DNA of 64,000 bases from Paenisporosarcina sp. HGH0030 (GCF_000411295.1 NZ_KE150421.1:309309-373308), one strand, 5' to 3'; counted from the first letter of the stretch, positions 39,373 to 51,368 are shown. Numbers and translations are program-made. Notes: generated by a model from the letters alone, not told the origin.

Positions 39373-40197
39373 ATGCGCAAAACATTGCAGAAAGTCATGA
39401 GTTTCTATCTTTTTTTATTTTTAATGCCAATATTAATGATTAAGCTCCCCATGCTGGCGTTTGGAACAACGGCTTCAGAAAAAGTTGAAACTCGACCGGT
39501 TGCATATGCAGCAAACACGAAAGAAATCACAAATGATTCCACAAAAGAAATCACAGTGAATACCACAGCTCACCCAATTAAAGTCTTGCTGTATTTCACA
39601 CATATTCAGGAATCGTACCAACCGATTGTCGAAAAAAAACTAGGCCTGAAAGCAGTTAATTATCACCCTACTGCCAACATATCTAACGTAAGTGACCTTG
39701 TTGTCCAGCATTTTAGTTTAAATGGGGATTCAGTTGACGTGCTGCAGTTTGACAAAATGAATAATATGCAGATTAGCGGTGCATATACAAAAATCCGACC
39801 ATATTTGCAAAAGCAGTTAGCAGGAAATCACTATGATGTTCTACTGGATGTTCACCGTGATTCCATCAAACGCGAAAAGACAACAATACAGTCCAATGGC
39901 ACGTCATATGCGAGAATGTCTTTTGTTGTAGGGGCCGAACATGCAAACTATAAATTGAATGAAGCCTTTGCCAAAGCAATTTCTGATGAGGTAAATGCGA
40001 TGGTTCCTGACATCTCAAAAGGGGTGTTGGCTAAAACCCGGGATACCGGGAATGGGATATATAACCAAGACCTATCAAGCCACTCTCTTCTAGTTGAACT
40101 GGGTGGAATCGAGAACACGGAAGAAGAAATCAATCGGACCATTTCCATCCTGACAAAGGCAATTTCCAACTTCTTTGAAGAGACGCCTGAAACCTAA
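39373..40197 (+). CDS. spoIIP: Stage II sporulation protein P (amidase/endopeptidase), short form
   Basis: Peptidoglycan hydrolase of the DMP engulfment complex. The 274-residue protein (shorter than the roughly 400 of Bacillus subtilis) has an N-terminal membrane anchor (about 10-31) and the SpoIIP domain: [12 protein letters not shown] (about 71-82), [18 protein letters not shown] and [15 protein letters not shown]. At residue 75, where I expect His of a YHTH motif, there is Phe. AGGAGGAGGGG supplies the ribosome site. Directly after gpr. Confidence 0.92.
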   Translation: MRKTLQKVMSFYLFLFLMPILMIKLPMLAFGTTASEKVETRPVAYAANTKEITNDSTKEITVNTTAHPIKVLLYFTHIQESYQPIVEKKLGLKAVNYHPTANISNVSDLVVQHFSLNGDSVDVLQFDKMNNMQISGAYTKIRPYLQKQLAGNHYDVLLDVHRDSIKREKTTIQSNGTSYARMSFVVGAEHANYKLNEAFAKAISDEVNAMVPDISKGVLAKTRDTGNGIYNQDLSSHSLLVELGGIENTEEEINRTISILTKAISNFFEETPET

Positions 40198-40199
40198 CA

Positions 40200-40228
40200 T
40201 TGATGAAAGACATGTTCACTGCTATAAT
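40200..40228 (+). promoter_or_regulatory. SigA promoter of lepA
   Basis: TTGATG (40200-40205), 17-bp spacer, TATAAT (40223-40228). It shows that the in-frame codons before 40260 are not translated. Confidence 0.75.
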
Positions 40229-40259
40229 TCTAGATAGTTTAATTAGGAGTGGACATTGC

Positions 40260-42083
40260 ATGAATCGAGAAGAACGTAACAAACGCCAACAGAATATCCG
40301 AAACTTTTCAATTATCGCCCATATCGATCACGGTAAATCAACATTAGCCGATCGAATTTTAGAGCAAACCAAAGCATTGACTTCAAGAGAAATGAAAGCT
40401 CAACTTCTCGATTCAATGGATTTAGAACGTGAACGTGGAATTACGATTAAATTGAATGCTGTACAACTAAACTATCGCGCTAAAGACGGCGAAGATTACA
40501 CGTTCCATTTAATCGACACACCAGGACACGTCGATTTCACATATGAAGTATCCAGAAGTTTAGCTGCCTGCGAAGGGGCTATTCTTGTTGTAGATGCAGC
40601 ACAAGGAATCGAAGCACAAACATTGGCTAACGTTTATTTGGCGTTAGATAATGAACTTGAAATTTTACCGGTCATCAATAAAATTGATTTACCGGCAGCT
40701 GATCCAGAACGCGTTCGCGGAGAAATTGAAGAAGTCATTGGTCTTGATGCTTCTGAAGCTGTACTTGCTTCCGCAAAAGCTGGGATTGGTATTGAAGACA
40801 TCTTAGAACAAATCGTTGCTAAAGTGCCTGCACCTACTGGTGATCCCGAAGCACCTTTAAAAGCGCTTATCTTTGATTCTCTTTACGACCCGTACCGCGG
40901 AGTAGTAGCGTACATACGTGTCATGGAGGGGACGGTCCGCCCTGGGGACAAAATCCGCATGATGGCAACCGGAAAAGAATTTGAAGTGATTGAAGCGGGT
41001 GTGTTTACGCCGAAGGCAACACTTCGTGACGAATTGACTGTAGGAGACGTAGGTTTCCTAACTGCAGCAATCAAAAATGTTGGAGATACACGTGTAGGGG
41101 ATACAATCACACATGTTGCAAATCCGGCAACTGAATCCTTACCTGGTTACCGTCGATTGAACCCGATGGTGTATTGTGGTTTGTACCCAATTGACACGTC
41201 TAAATATAATGACTTACGTGATGCTCTTGAAAAACTTGAGCTAAATGACGCGGCATTACAATTTGAGCCAGAGTCTTCTCAGGCACTTGGTTTTGGATAC
41301 CGTTGTGGATTCCTTGGACTTCTTCATATGGAAATCATTCAAGAACGTTTGGAACGCGAATTCAACATTGATTTAATTACGACTGCTCCAAGTGTAATTT
41401 ACGATGTTCATATGACGGATGGTCAGATTAAAAAAGTGGACAACCCATCGATGATGCCGGACCCACAAAAAATCGACCGCATCGAAGAGCCATATGTTAA
41501 AGCTACCATCATGGTACCGAACGATTTCGTAGGTGTGGTGATGGAACTTTGTCAAAAGAAACGTGGTAATTTCATGACGATGGATTACATCGACAAAACG
41601 CGTGTAAGCATTATTTATGAAGTACCACTTTCTGAAGTCGTGTACGATTTCTTTGACCAATTGAAGTCAGGAACGAAAGGCTATGCGTCATTTGACTATG
41701 AATTGATCGGATACAAACCTTCAAAACTTGTGAAGATGGATATCCTGTTGAATGCAGAACAAGTGGATGCTTTAAGCTTTATAGTTCATAATGACTTTGC
41801 CTACGAACGCGGAAAAATTATTGTTGAGAAATTAAAGAAATTGATTCCAAGACAACAATTTGAGGTGCCGATACAAGCAGCAATTGGACAAAAAATTGTC
41901 GCTCGTTCGACAATCAGTGCAATCCGTAAAAACGTTCTTGCAAAATGTTATGGTGGAGATATTTCACGTAAACGTAAACTTCTTGATAAACAAAAAGAAG
42001 GTAAGAAGCGTATGAAACAAGTAGGTTCAGTTGAAGTACCACAAGAAGCGTTCATGGCTGTATTGAAGATGGACGAAGATTGA
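40260..42083 (+). CDS. lepA: Elongation factor 4 (LepA)
   Basis: Ribosome-bound translational GTPase affecting initiation or stalled elongation. The 607-residue protein has G1 HIDHGKST, G2 [10 protein letters not shown]3 DTPGHVDF, G4 NKID, domains II and III, and the LepA-specific C-terminal domain ([39 protein letters not shown]). ATG 40260 is set by TAGGAGTGG. Terminator follows at 42102. Confidence 0.97.
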   Translation: MNREERNKRQQNIRNFSIIAHIDHGKSTLADRILEQTKALTSREMKAQLLDSMDLERERGITIKLNAVQLNYRAKDGEDYTFHLIDTPGHVDFTYEVSRSLAACEGAILVVDAAQGIEAQTLANVYLALDNELEILPVINKIDLPAADPERVRGEIEEVIGLDASEAVLASAKAGIGIEDILEQIVAKVPAPTGDPEAPLKALIFDSLYDPYRGVVAYIRVMEGTVRPGDKIRMMATGKEFEVIEAGVFTPKATLRDELTVGDVGFLTAAIKNVGDTRVGDTITHVANPATESLPGYRRLNPMVYCGLYPIDTSKYNDLRDALEKLELNDAALQFEPESSQALGFGYRCGFLGLLHMEIIQERLEREFNIDLITTAPSVIYDVHMTDGQIKKVDNPSMMPDPQKIDRIEEPYVKATIMVPNDFVGVVMELCQKKRGNFMTMDYIDKTRVSIIYEVPLSEVVYDFFDQLKSGTKGYASFDYELIGYKPSKLVKMDILLNAEQVDALSFIVHNDFAYERGKIIVEKLKKLIPRQQFEVPIQAAIGQKIVARSTISAIRKNVLAKCYGGDISRKRKLLDKQKEGKKRMKQVGSVEVPQEAFMAVLKMDED

Positions 42084-42101
42084 TCAAATAGGTTTGTTAA
42101 T

Positions 42102-42127
42102 GGAGGCTACTAGTTGGCCTCCTTTTT
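42102..42127 (+). terminator. Terminator between lepA and hemW
   Basis: GGAGGC (42102-42107) pairs with GCCTCC (42117-42122), then TTTTT. Confidence 0.85.
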
Positions 42128-42149
42128 CTATAAGAAAGAAGGAAATGCC

Positions 42150-43289
42150 ATGATTAAAGGAGCTTATATTCATATTCCTTTTTGTCATCAAATTTGTCAC
42201 TACTGTGATTTCAACAAAGTGTTCTTTAAGAATCAACCGGTAGACGAGTATATCGAAACACTCGGCATGGAAATGAAGATGTTTGTTGAAAAGTACAAAG
42301 ATCATTTACATATGGATACGATTTTTCTGGGTGGAGGAACACCTACAGCGCTGAGTGCGGATCAATTGGAAAGATTGTTCGAACTCATCAAACAACATAT
42401 CCCGATGCAACATGTGCAGGAATTCACATCTGAAGCAAATCCAGATGAACTGACACACGACAAATTAGTTGTCATGAAGAACAATGGGATTAACCGTTTG
42501 AGCTTAGGTGTACAAAGTTTCGATGCGGATATACTAAGTCGCTTAGGTCGCACTCATTCAAACGAACATGTTTACAAAACCATTCAAATGGCTAAAGATA
42601 TCGGCTTCACCAATATCAGCATTGATTTGATGTACGGCCTTCCGGGGCAAACAATGGACCAGTGGAAATATACACTGGACAAAGCGCTTGAACTGGATTT
42701 ACCGCACTACTCCGCATATTCATTAATCGTCGAACCAAAGACGGTTTTTTATAATTTGATGACAAAAGGCAAATTGATTTTGCCGGGCGAAGACTTGGAA
42801 GCGGATATGTATGACGTGTTAATGACTGAAATGAAATCAAGAGGCATTCACCAATACGAAATCAGTAATTTTGCAAAGCCAGGTTTCCATTCGAAACATA
42901 ACAATCTGTATTGGGACAATGTAGAATACGCAGGATTTGGTGCTGGGGCACATGGATACGCCTTAGGAAATCGCTATGCAAATATTGGTCCGATTAAAAA
43001 ATATATGGACGCACTAGTAAGTAGAGAGTTTCCGGTGAATTCCATTCATGAAGTGACAGCTGTTGAAAGAATGGAAGAAGAAATGTTTTTGGGCTTACGA
43101 AAAGTTGCAGGAATCAATAAAAACAGCTTTGAAGAAAAGTTCGGCAAATCATTGGAAGAAATGTATGGACAAGTACTATCCAAGCATGTTGCAAGTGGCT
43201 CCATGATTAGCAACGAAGATAGCGTCGCTTTAACTCGAAAAGGAAGATTTATCGGAAATGAAATTTTCCAATCTTTTTTAATGGAATAA
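42150..43289 (+). CDS. hemW: Heme chaperone HemW (radical SAM, HemN-like)
   Basis: Heme-binding radical SAM protein. The 379-residue protein has the CxxxCxxC cluster motif in HIPFCHQICHYCDF, then LGGGTPTALS, RLSLGVQSFD and YGLPGQTMDQW, and a C-terminal HemN-type domain. Earlier annotated as coproporphyrinogen dehydrogenase; the shorter length and N terminus fit HemW. ATG 42150 has AAGAAGGAA upstream. hrcA follows, the usual lepA-hemW-hrcA order. Confidence 0.93.
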   Translation: MIKGAYIHIPFCHQICHYCDFNKVFFKNQPVDEYIETLGMEMKMFVEKYKDHLHMDTIFLGGGTPTALSADQLERLFELIKQHIPMQHVQEFTSEANPDELTHDKLVVMKNNGINRLSLGVQSFDADILSRLGRTHSNEHVYKTIQMAKDIGFTNISIDLMYGLPGQTMDQWKYTLDKALELDLPHYSAYSLIVEPKTVFYNLMTKGKLILPGEDLEADMYDVLMTEMKSRGIHQYEISNFAKPGFHSKHNNLYWDNVEYAGFGAGAHGYALGNRYANIGPIKKYMDALVSREFPVNSIHEVTAVERMEEEMFLGLRKVAGINKNSFEEKFGKSLEEMYGQVLSKHVASGSMISNEDSVALTRKGRFIGNEIFQSFLME

Positions 43290-43297
43290 ATAATCGT

Positions 43298-43323
43298 ATC
43301 CGTTGACTTTAGTCAACGGATTT
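43298..43323 (+). terminator. Hairpin between hemW and hrcA
   Basis: ATCCGTTGACT (43298-43308) pairs perfectly with AGTCAACGGAT (43311-43321), with a short T run. TTGACT in its first arm may also be the hrcA -35 (with a TAATTT at 17 bp). Confidence 0.65.
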
Positions 43324-43342
43324 GATAATTTATGTATGAGTA

Positions 43343-43369
43343 TTAGCACTCGCAAGAGATGAGTGCTAA
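43343..43369 (+). promoter_or_regulatory. CIRCE operator
   Basis: Perfect TTAGCACTC-N9-GAGTGCTAA just upstream of hrcA. HrcA binds it to repress the hrcA-grpE-dnaK heat-shock operon. Confidence 0.98.
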
Positions 43370-43383
43370 CAGAGGTGATAATA

Positions 43384-44418
43384 ATGTTAACGAACCGACA
43401 ATTGCTCATATTGCAAGTAACAGTTGATGACTTCATTGAGACCGCTCAACCAGTGGGATCAAGGCAGCTTTCCAAAAAAGAGGAAGTGCCGTTCAGTCCT
43501 GCGACGATTCGAAATGATATGGCTGATTTAGAAGATTTAGGTTATTTGGAAAAAACGCATACGTCGTCAGGTCGCATTCCTTCTGAAAAAGGATATCGAT
43601 TTTATGTTGACCATTTACTTACGCCTCAACTTGCTTCATCAGATGACATGCAGCAAATTCAATCTGTCTTCCAGGAAAGAATTACTGAGACGGAACAAGT
43701 AATTCAAAAAACGGCCATGATATTGTCCGAATTAACGAGTTATACATCGATTTTGCTCGGACCTGATGTGCGTAAACACCGAGTTAAAAGATTTTCGATT
43801 GTTCCTTTAACCAATGATTCGGCAGTCGCAATCATCATAACGGATTCTGGTCATGTTGAAAATCGATTGTTCCAATTGCCGCAAGGTCTGACAGCATCTG
43901 ATATTGAAAAGATGGTAAACATCATAAATGAACAGCTGACCGGTGTTCACTTGCATGAACTTCAACGTGTGCTTGAAAAAGAAGCGGCCGCTTTGTTAAA
44001 ACAGCATATTGGTCGTTACGGTGAACTCATGGCTTCATTTGGCGCAGCTATCTCGAGCCCACATGAAGAAAAAGTATTCTATGGCGGCAAATCCAAACTG
44101 CTTCATCATCCAGAGTTCAGTGACCTCCAGAAGGCTCGCGGCTTAATTACGATGATGGATCAAGCTAATCAAATTTCAACTTTGTTTTCACCGAACCAAG
44201 CGGGTATTCACATTCGCATCGGTTCTGAGAATAACCTTTTGGAAATGGAAGAATGTAGTGTCATTACAGCATCCTATACCATTGGGGAAGAACAAATGGG
44301 CTCCATAGCTATTATTGGCCCAACTAGAATGGATTATCGACGAGTTGTCACTTTACTGGATGTCATGAGTGGCGATCTGTCTCGTGAACTTACTCGCATT
44401 TTGCGTGGTTCACGATAA
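43384..44418 (+). CDS. hrcA: Heat-inducible transcription repressor HrcA
   Basis: Represses the dnaK operon through CIRCE; folding depends on GroE. The 344-residue protein has an N-terminal winged helix (LTNRQLLILQVTVDDFIETAQPVGSRQL, SPATIRNDMADLEDLGYL, THTSSGRIPSEKGYRFYVDHL), a GAF-like core and the C-terminal ending GPTRMDYRRVVTLLDVM. ATG 43384 is set by GAGGTGAT; the CIRCE lies just upstream, so an earlier start at 43363 is unlikely. Confidence 0.97.
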   Translation: MLTNRQLLILQVTVDDFIETAQPVGSRQLSKKEEVPFSPATIRNDMADLEDLGYLEKTHTSSGRIPSEKGYRFYVDHLLTPQLASSDDMQQIQSVFQERITETEQVIQKTAMILSELTSYTSILLGPDVRKHRVKRFSIVPLTNDSAVAIIITDSGHVENRLFQLPQGLTASDIEKMVNIINEQLTGVHLHELQRVLEKEAAALLKQHIGRYGELMASFGAAISSPHEEKVFYGGKSKLLHHPEFSDLQKARGLITMMDQANQISTLFSPNQAGIHIRIGSENNLLEMEECSVITASYTIGEEQMGSIAIIGPTRMDYRRVVTLLDVMSGDLSRELTRILRGSR

Positions 44419-44435
44419 AGAAGGAGGAACTAAAC

Positions 44436-45008
44436 GTGTCGCAATCTGAAGAAAAAGAAGTTGTCTCAAACACGGAAGAAAAAGAATCTGTGGAAGTTTC
44501 TGAACAACCTACGGGTACTGAAGAACAGCTGACAGGTCAAGAAACAAACAATGAAGAGCCATCTGAGCTCGAATTGCTACAAAAACAATTAGACGAAGAA
44601 ACAAACCGTCATTTGCGTCTGCGTGCAGACTATGAAAACTTTAAGCGTCGAGCGCATTTGGACCGTGAAGCTGCGGATAAATATAAGGCACAGAACTTGC
44701 TTTCAAACTTATTACCAGTGCTTGATAATTTCGAGCGTGCCATGCAAGTAGAGTCGGCTTCGGAAGAATCACAATCTTTGCGTAAAGGCTTAGAGATGGT
44801 CTACAAGACATTGGTTGAAGCAACCGAAAAAGAAGGTTTACAAGTAATCGAAGCCGAAGGTGTTGAGTTTGACCCGAATTTACATCAAGCAGTTATGACC
44901 GAATCGGACGACTCAAAAGCATCAGGTATCGTGTTACAAGAGTTGCAAAAAGGATACAAGTACAAAGACCGTGTGCTTCGACCAACAATGGTAAAAGTAA
45001 ACGAATAA
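44436..45008 (+). CDS. grpE: Nucleotide exchange factor GrpE
   Basis: Releases ADP from DnaK. The 190-residue protein has an acidic disordered start (about 1-45), a long coiled coil (LRLRADYENFKRRAHLDREAA) and the C-terminal beta domain (GVEFDPNLHQAVM, VLQELQKGYKYKDRVLRPTMVKV). GTG 44436 is set by AAGGAGG. In the hrcA-grpE-dnaK operon. Confidence 0.97.
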   Translation: MSQSEEKEVVSNTEEKESVEVSEQPTGTEEQLTGQETNNEEPSELELLQKQLDEETNRHLRLRADYENFKRRAHLDREAADKYKAQNLLSNLLPVLDNFERAMQVESASEESQSLRKGLEMVYKTLVEATEKEGLQVIEAEGVEFDPNLHQAVMTESDDSKASGIVLQELQKGYKYKDRVLRPTMVKVNE

Positions 45009-46871
<1,863 letters not shown>

Positions 46872-46887
46872 GACAAGATAGACAACC

Positions 46888-46925
46888 GAAAAAGTCAAAG
46901 TCTGGAATACCGACTTTGGCTTTTT
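46888..46925 (+). terminator. Terminator of the hrcA-grpE-dnaK operon
   Basis: AAAAAGTCAAAGTC pairs with GACTTTGGCTTTTT over a 9-nt loop. dnaJ then has its own promoter. Confidence 0.85.
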
Positions 46926-46933
46926 CAATGTCT

Positions 46934-46963
46934 TTGGCATTGCGGATATTCGCGTGTTACAAT
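46934..46963 (+). promoter_or_regulatory. Promoter of dnaJ
   Basis: TTGGCA (46934-46939), 18-bp spacer, extended -10 TGTTACAAT (TACAAT at 46958-46963). No CIRCE here. Confidence 0.65.
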
Positions 46964-46999
46964 AGATGCTATGTGAAAGTTTGATCAGGAGTGTGACAA

Positions 47000-48121
47000 A
47001 TGAATAAACGAGATTACTATGAGGTACTTGGATTAACAAAAAGTGCTTCAAAAGAAGAGATAAAAAAAGCATATAGAAAATTGTCGAAACAATTCCATCC
47101 CGATATCAACAAAGCTGCGGATGCTGTCGATAAATTCAAAGAAATAACAGAAGCATACGAAGTGTTGAGCGACGACCAGAAAAAAGCTCAATATGACCAG
47201 TTCGGGCATGCTGGACCGAATCAAGGATTTGGCGGATTCGGTGGAGGAGCAGACGGATTCGGATTCGATGATATCTTCAGTTCATTCTTTGGTGGTGGAG
47301 GATCACGTCGTCGTGACCCAAATGCACCGCGTAAAGGTGATGATTTACAGTATTCAATGACGATCGATTTTGAAGAAGCTGTTTTCGGCAAAGAGACTGA
47401 AATTGAAATTCCAAAAGAAGAAACATGTGATACTTGCCACGGTAATGGTGCGAAACCAGGTACATCACCTGAAACTTGTCATCACTGTCAAGGTACGGGC
47501 CAGTTAAATGTGACGCAGGATACGCCTTTTGGACGTATGGTAAATCGCCGTGCATGTCATCACTGTCAAGGTACAGGCAAGTTAATCAAAGATAAATGTG
47601 CAACATGTCATGGACAAGGCACAATGAAAAAACGCAAGAAAATTAAAGTGACGATTCCTGCGGGTGTTGATGATGGTCAACAACTACGTGTTTCCGGACA
47701 AGGCGAGCCAGGTAAAAATGGCGGCCCAGCTGGTGATTTATATGTAGTCTTCCGCGTTAGATCTCATGATCGATTTGAACGTGACGGGGATGACATTTAT
47801 TTCGAATTGAAATTAACGTTCCCTCAAGCATCTTTAGGCGATGAAATTGAAGTGCCTACTGTAAACGGCAAAGTGAAACTGAAAATTCCAGCCGGCACGC
47901 AATCTGGTACGACTTTCCGCCTTAAAGGTAAAGGCGTGAAGAATGTACATGGTTATGGAATTGGTGATCAACACGTAGTAGTGAAAGTAATGACGCCATC
48001 TAAACTGACTGAGAAACAAAAACAACTGCTTAGAGATTTTGCTGAAATTAGTGGCGATATCCCGGAAGAACAAGGCAGTTCATTATTTGATAAAATCAAG
48101 CGCACGATAAAAGGTGACTAA
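47000..48121 (+). CDS. dnaJ: Chaperone DnaJ (Hsp40, class A)
   Basis: Delivers substrates to DnaK and stimulates its ATPase. The 373-residue protein has a J domain with HPD in KQFHPDINK, a G/F region, and four zinc-binding CxxCxGxG repeats ([16 protein letters not shown] twice, CATCHGQG), then the C-terminal substrate domains. Has its own promoter downstream of the dnaK terminator; stop overlaps the frame leading into prmA. Confidence 0.98.
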   Translation: MNKRDYYEVLGLTKSASKEEIKKAYRKLSKQFHPDINKAADAVDKFKEITEAYEVLSDDQKKAQYDQFGHAGPNQGFGGFGGGADGFGFDDIFSSFFGGGGSRRRDPNAPRKGDDLQYSMTIDFEEAVFGKETEIEIPKEETCDTCHGNGAKPGTSPETCHHCQGTGQLNVTQDTPFGRMVNRRACHHCQGTGKLIKDKCATCHGQGTMKKRKKIKVTIPAGVDDGQQLRVSGQGEPGKNGGPAGDLYVVFRVRSHDRFERDGDDIYFELKLTFPQASLGDEIEVPTVNGKVKLKIPAGTQSGTTFRLKGKGVKNVHGYGIGDQHVVVKVMTPSKLTEKQKQLLRDFAEISGDIPEEQGSSLFDKIKRTIKGD

Positions 48122-48134
48122 GGAGTTGACGCAG

Positions 48135-49082
48135 GTGAAGTGGTCAGAGCTATCCATTCATACGACGCATGAAGCGGTAGAAGCAGTTTCGAATATTTTG
48201 CACGAAGCAGGGGCAAGTGGTGTAGTCATTGAGGATTCCGAGGAGTTCGCACGTGAACGTGAAGACAGATTCGGTGAAATTTATGCATTGAATCCAAATG
48301 ATTTCCCGACAGAAGGAGTTATTCTGAAAGCGTATTTACCTGTTACAAGTTTTTTAGGGGAAACAGTCGAAGAAGTGAAGCTCGCGATCAATAACCTGAT
48401 TAATTATGATATCAACGTCGGCGACAACATCGTGAAAATAAGTGAAGTCAATGAAGAAGAATGGGCGACAGCATGGAAAAAATACTATCACCCAGTGAAA
48501 ATTTCGGAACGCTTTACGATTGTCCCTACATGGGAAACATACGAGCCAGTTGCGACAGATGAATTGATTATCGAACTGGATCCGGGAATGGCGTTTGGTA
48601 CGGGCACACATCCTACAACAGTAATGTGTCTGCAAGCACTTGAGAAAACCGTTAAACCTGGTGATTATGTAACAGACATCGGCACCGGTTCGGGTGTCCT
48701 GGCAATCGGGGCGGCATTACTCGGAGCAAAACATGTTCATGCACTTGATTTGGATGAAGTAGCAGTGCGTTCTGCGAAAATTAATGTCAAGCTGAACAAA
48801 GTTCAAAACACGACAGATGTAGTTCATGGTAACTTACTGGATACGGTCAAAGAACCATCTGACGTTGTGGTTGCGAATATTTTAGCTGAAATCATTATGT
48901 CCTTCACACAAGATGCATTCAAGGTCGTGAAAGAAGGCGGCATGTACATTACTTCAGGAATCATTGGGGCTAAAAAAGACGATGTTAAACAATCACTTGA
49001 AGCTGCTGGATTTGAGATTGAAGAAGTAATGATGATGGAAGACTGGGTTACAATCATTTCGAAAAAACCAGTGAAGGAATAA
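48135..49082 (+). CDS. prmA: Ribosomal protein L11 methyltransferase
   Basis: SAM-dependent methylation of ribosomal protein L11. The 315-residue protein starts [20 protein letters not shown] (from GTG), with [14 protein letters not shown] and [18 protein letters not shown] as SAM and substrate motifs, and [13 protein letters not shown] 48135 has AAGGAG 9 bp upstream; TTG 48126 and GTG 48114 are in frame but fit less well. Usual place after dnaJ. Confidence 0.95.
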   Translation: MKWSELSIHTTHEAVEAVSNILHEAGASGVVIEDSEEFAREREDRFGEIYALNPNDFPTEGVILKAYLPVTSFLGETVEEVKLAINNLINYDINVGDNIVKISEVNEEEWATAWKKYYHPVKISERFTIVPTWETYEPVATDELIIELDPGMAFGTGTHPTTVMCLQALEKTVKPGDYVTDIGTGSGVLAIGAALLGAKHVHALDLDEVAVRSAKINVKLNKVQNTTDVVHGNLLDTVKEPSDVVVANILAEIIMSFTQDAFKVVKEGGMYITSGIIGAKKDDVKQSLEAAGFEIEEVMMMEDWVTIISKKPVKE

Positions 49083-49089
49083 AGCAAAG

Positions 49090-49827
49090 ATGCAAAGATA
49101 CTTTATCCCTCAACAATTCGAAGATGGAATGGCGATTATTTCAGGCGATGATGCCAAACATATTCAAAAAGTAATGCGTATGCAAGAAGGTCAATCCATT
49201 ATTGTCGTTTCGGATGGCCATGCTTATGAAGCAACAATTGATGGTTTTGAAGGTCAGGATGTCCGCGTGAAAAAATCATCTGAATCGTTACGCTCCAACG
49301 AACTGCCGAAGAAAGTAACGATTTGTTGCGGATTACCTAAAGGTGAGAAATTGGATTTGATCACTCAAAAAGCAACAGAACTTGGCATGCATGAACTTAT
49401 TCTCTTTGAGGCTGAACGTTCCATTGTAAAATGGGATGCCCAAAAAGGCAGTAAAAAACAGCAACGTTTGCAAAAAATCGCCAAAGAAGCTGCAGAACAA
49501 TCTCATCGTAATGTGGTTCCCGCTATCCAAGATATTGTGACTTTCAAGCAGTTACTGCAGATGACCGAGAAGTATGATGTTTGTTTTGTTGCTGATGAAG
49601 AAGATGCCAAGCTGGAAAAACGAACACGCTTTGCTGAAATTTTATCAAAAACAAATGAGCAACAATCCATGTGTGTTGTGTTTGGACCTGAAGGCGGTTT
49701 GTCCCGAACAGAAATACACGCACTTATGAATCGAGGATTTCAATCGATTTCCTTAGGACCACGTATTCTTAGAGCGGAAACAGCTCCTTTATATGTACTG
49801 TCTGCAATTTCCTACGAATTTGAATGA
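49090..49827 (+). CDS. rsmE: 16S rRNA m3U1498 methyltransferase
   Basis: SPOUT-family enzyme methylating U1498 of 16S rRNA. The 245-residue protein has an N-terminal PUA-like domain (MQRYFIPQQFEDGMAIISGDDAKHI) and the SPOUT knot: LPKGEKLDLITQKATELG, VFGPEGGLSRTEI and LGPRILRAETAPLYVLSAI. Starts 7 bp after prmA with a weak ribosome site. The mtaB (yqeV) gene that normally follows is missing. Confidence 0.94.
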   Translation: MQRYFIPQQFEDGMAIISGDDAKHIQKVMRMQEGQSIIVVSDGHAYEATIDGFEGQDVRVKKSSESLRSNELPKKVTICCGLPKGEKLDLITQKATELGMHELILFEAERSIVKWDAQKGSKKQQRLQKIAKEAAEQSHRNVVPAIQDIVTFKQLLQMTEKYDVCFVADEEDAKLEKRTRFAEILSKTNEQQSMCVVFGPEGGLSRTEIHALMNRGFQSISLGPRILRAETAPLYVLSAISYEFE

Positions 49828-49995
49828 GATGTTCAAATCTTGGCTATGCTAAATCCGAGGATTAGCGTGATTTATCGAACAGTTGTATGACTTGGTACGC
49901 AAAACAATCCAGTACATTTCGATGTACTGGATATTTTAATGTAGCTGGGAATTTTAGTATTCAAAGTGTTGTTTTTGTTGGTTAAGGGAAGAACT

Positions 49996-50090
49996 CGCGA
50001 ATAGAACTGTTTAATACGAGAATAGAAACGCTTAAAGCGCGAATAAACCACGGAGTATCGCGAATAGAAGACCCAAAACCGCGAATAGTC
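49996..50090 (+). repeat. Five-unit 21-bp periodic repeat cluster (word GCGAATAGAA)
   Basis: Words begin at 49997, 50018, 50039, 50060 and 50081, exactly 21 bp apart: GCGAATAGAA, GAGAATAGAA, GCGAATAAAC, GCGAATAGAA, GCGAATAGTC. The 11 bases between words are unrelated. Located between rsmE and deoC. Confidence 0.95.
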
Positions 50091-50224
50091 AATATTCGAC
50101 TGACGATTTGCTTTGAAGTGAAAAAAGCGCACTGGTGTCAACTTTAAGTGATTTGTAGTGAAAAGTAACGACTATCATGGTAAAATTAAGAGGTACGGAC
50201 AACTTCCGAAAGGGTGAAATCATT

Positions 50225-50896
50225 TTGACTACAAATATTGCGTCAATGATCGATCATACATTATTAAAACCTGAAGCTACAAAAGAACAAATTGAGAAAC
50301 TTTGTGCTGAAGCTAAAGAATACACATTTGCATCTGTTTGTGTAAATCCTACTTGGGTAAAAACATCTGCTGAACTTTTAACAGGAACTCCTGTAAAAGT
50401 TTGTACAGTAATCGGTTTCCCACTTGGTGCATCTACACCTGAAACGAAAGCATTTGAAACTACGGATGCAATCAATAACGGTGCTGGTGAAATTGACATG
50501 GTATTAAATGTCGGCGCTATGAAATCTCAAGACATGGATTTAGTAAAACGAGACGTAGAAGCAGTAGTAAATGCTGCTAAAGGGAAAGCAATTGTGAAAG
50601 TAATTTTAGAAACTTGTTTGCTAACTAAAGAAGAAATTAAAGTAGCAAGCCAACTTTCTAAAGATGCTGGAGCGGATTTTGTTAAAACATCTACTGGTTT
50701 CTCAACAGGTGGAGCAACATTTGAAGACGTTGCTTTAATGCGTGAAGTAGTAGGGCCAGACCTTGGTGTGAAAGCATCTGGTGGCGTTCGCAGCTTGGAA
50801 GATGTTCAAAAAATGATCGAAGCAGGGGCTACACGAATCGGTGCAAGTTCAGGCGTACAGATTGTGCAAGGATTAACTTCTAACTCAGACTATTAA
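50225..50896 (+). CDS. deoC: Deoxyribose-phosphate aldolase
   Basis: Class I aldolase splitting 2-deoxyribose-5-phosphate into glyceraldehyde-3-phosphate and acetaldehyde, in deoxynucleoside breakdown. The 223-residue protein has [33 protein letters not shown], and the Schiff-base lysine in [20 protein letters not shown] 50225 is set by AAGGGTG; a longer frame from 50177 overlaps an extended -10 (TGGTAAAAT at 50178-50186). Its place between rsmE and rpsU is unusual compared with Bacillus subtilis. Confidence 0.94.
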   Translation: MTTNIASMIDHTLLKPEATKEQIEKLCAEAKEYTFASVCVNPTWVKTSAELLTGTPVKVCTVIGFPLGASTPETKAFETTDAINNGAGEIDMVLNVGAMKSQDMDLVKRDVEAVVNAAKGKAIVKVILETCLLTKEEIKVASQLSKDAGADFVKTSTGFSTGGATFEDVALMREVVGPDLGVKASGGVRSLEDVQKMIEAGATRIGASSGVQIVQGLTSNSDY

Positions 50897-50910
50897 TTAT
50901 CGAGAACGTA

Positions 50911-50939
50911 TTGACCAAAATGATATGATACGATATAAT
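50911..50939 (+). promoter_or_regulatory. SigA promoter of rpsU
   Basis: TTGACC (50911-50916), 17-bp spacer, TATAAT (50934-50939). Confidence 0.8.
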
Positions 50940-50998
50940 TTTGGAGTACATAACACTAGGTTATGTATTGACGTGTGTTCGGAGGGAGGGAAAGAGAG

Positions 50999-51172
50999 AT
51001 GTCAAAAACTGTCGTTCGCAAAAACGAATCGCTTGAAGATGCTCTTCGCCGCTTCAAACGTACTGTTTCTAAAAGTGGAACAATACAAGAGGTTAGAAAA
51101 CGCGAGTTTTATGAAAAACCGAGTGTAAAGCGTAAAAAGAAATCAGAAGCTGCGCGTAAACGTAAATTCTAA
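50999..51172 (+). CDS. rpsU: 30S ribosomal protein S21
   Basis: Small basic 57-residue ribosomal protein. It starts [19 protein letters not shown] and ends [13 protein letters not shown] 50999 is set by GGAGGGAGG. A 65-bp copy of its 3' end lies just downstream. The yqeY gene that usually follows in Bacillus is not present. Confidence 0.97.
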   Translation: MSKTVVRKNESLEDALRRFKRTVSKSGTIQEVRKREFYEKPSVKRKKKSEAARKRKF

Positions 51173-51198
51173 TTTAGAAGTTACTTTAGGTTTGAAAT

Positions 51199-51263
51199 CG
51201 CGATTTTCATGAAAAACCAAGCGTAAAGCGTAAAAAGAAATCAGAAGCTGCGCGTAAACGTAA
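51199..51263 (+). repeat. Partial duplication of the rpsU 3' end
   Basis: Matches 51101-51165 within rpsU at an offset of 98 bp, with a few mismatches in the first 25 bases. It has no start or ribosome site. Confidence 0.92.
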
Positions 51264-51331
51264 GTGGTCAATTCCCATAATCCCTACGTTCTTAACACGT
51301 ACTACTTGATGACTAAAGAAATTTCATATGT

Positions 51332-51368
51332 AAGCCGAGAAATCTCTGGATTTCTCGGCTTATTTTAT
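51332..51368 (+). terminator. Terminator of rpsU
   Basis: Perfect 13-bp stem AAGCCGAGAAATC (51332-51344) / GATTTCTCGGCTT (51349-51361), then ATTTTATTTTT. Confidence 0.92.

Noticed and set aside
49996..50090. CRISPR array
   Set aside because: Words are only 7-10 bp, spacers 11-14 bp, and there are no cas genes; real arrays have repeats of 21-48 bp and longer spacers.
49872..50141. Minus-strand frame with FYSR heptads
   Set aside because: By-product of the 21-bp repeat cluster; no ribosome site or conserved start.
50177..50224. N-terminal extension of deoC
   Set aside because: Overlaps an extended -10 promoter element and lacks a ribosome site; TTG 50225 fits the family start.
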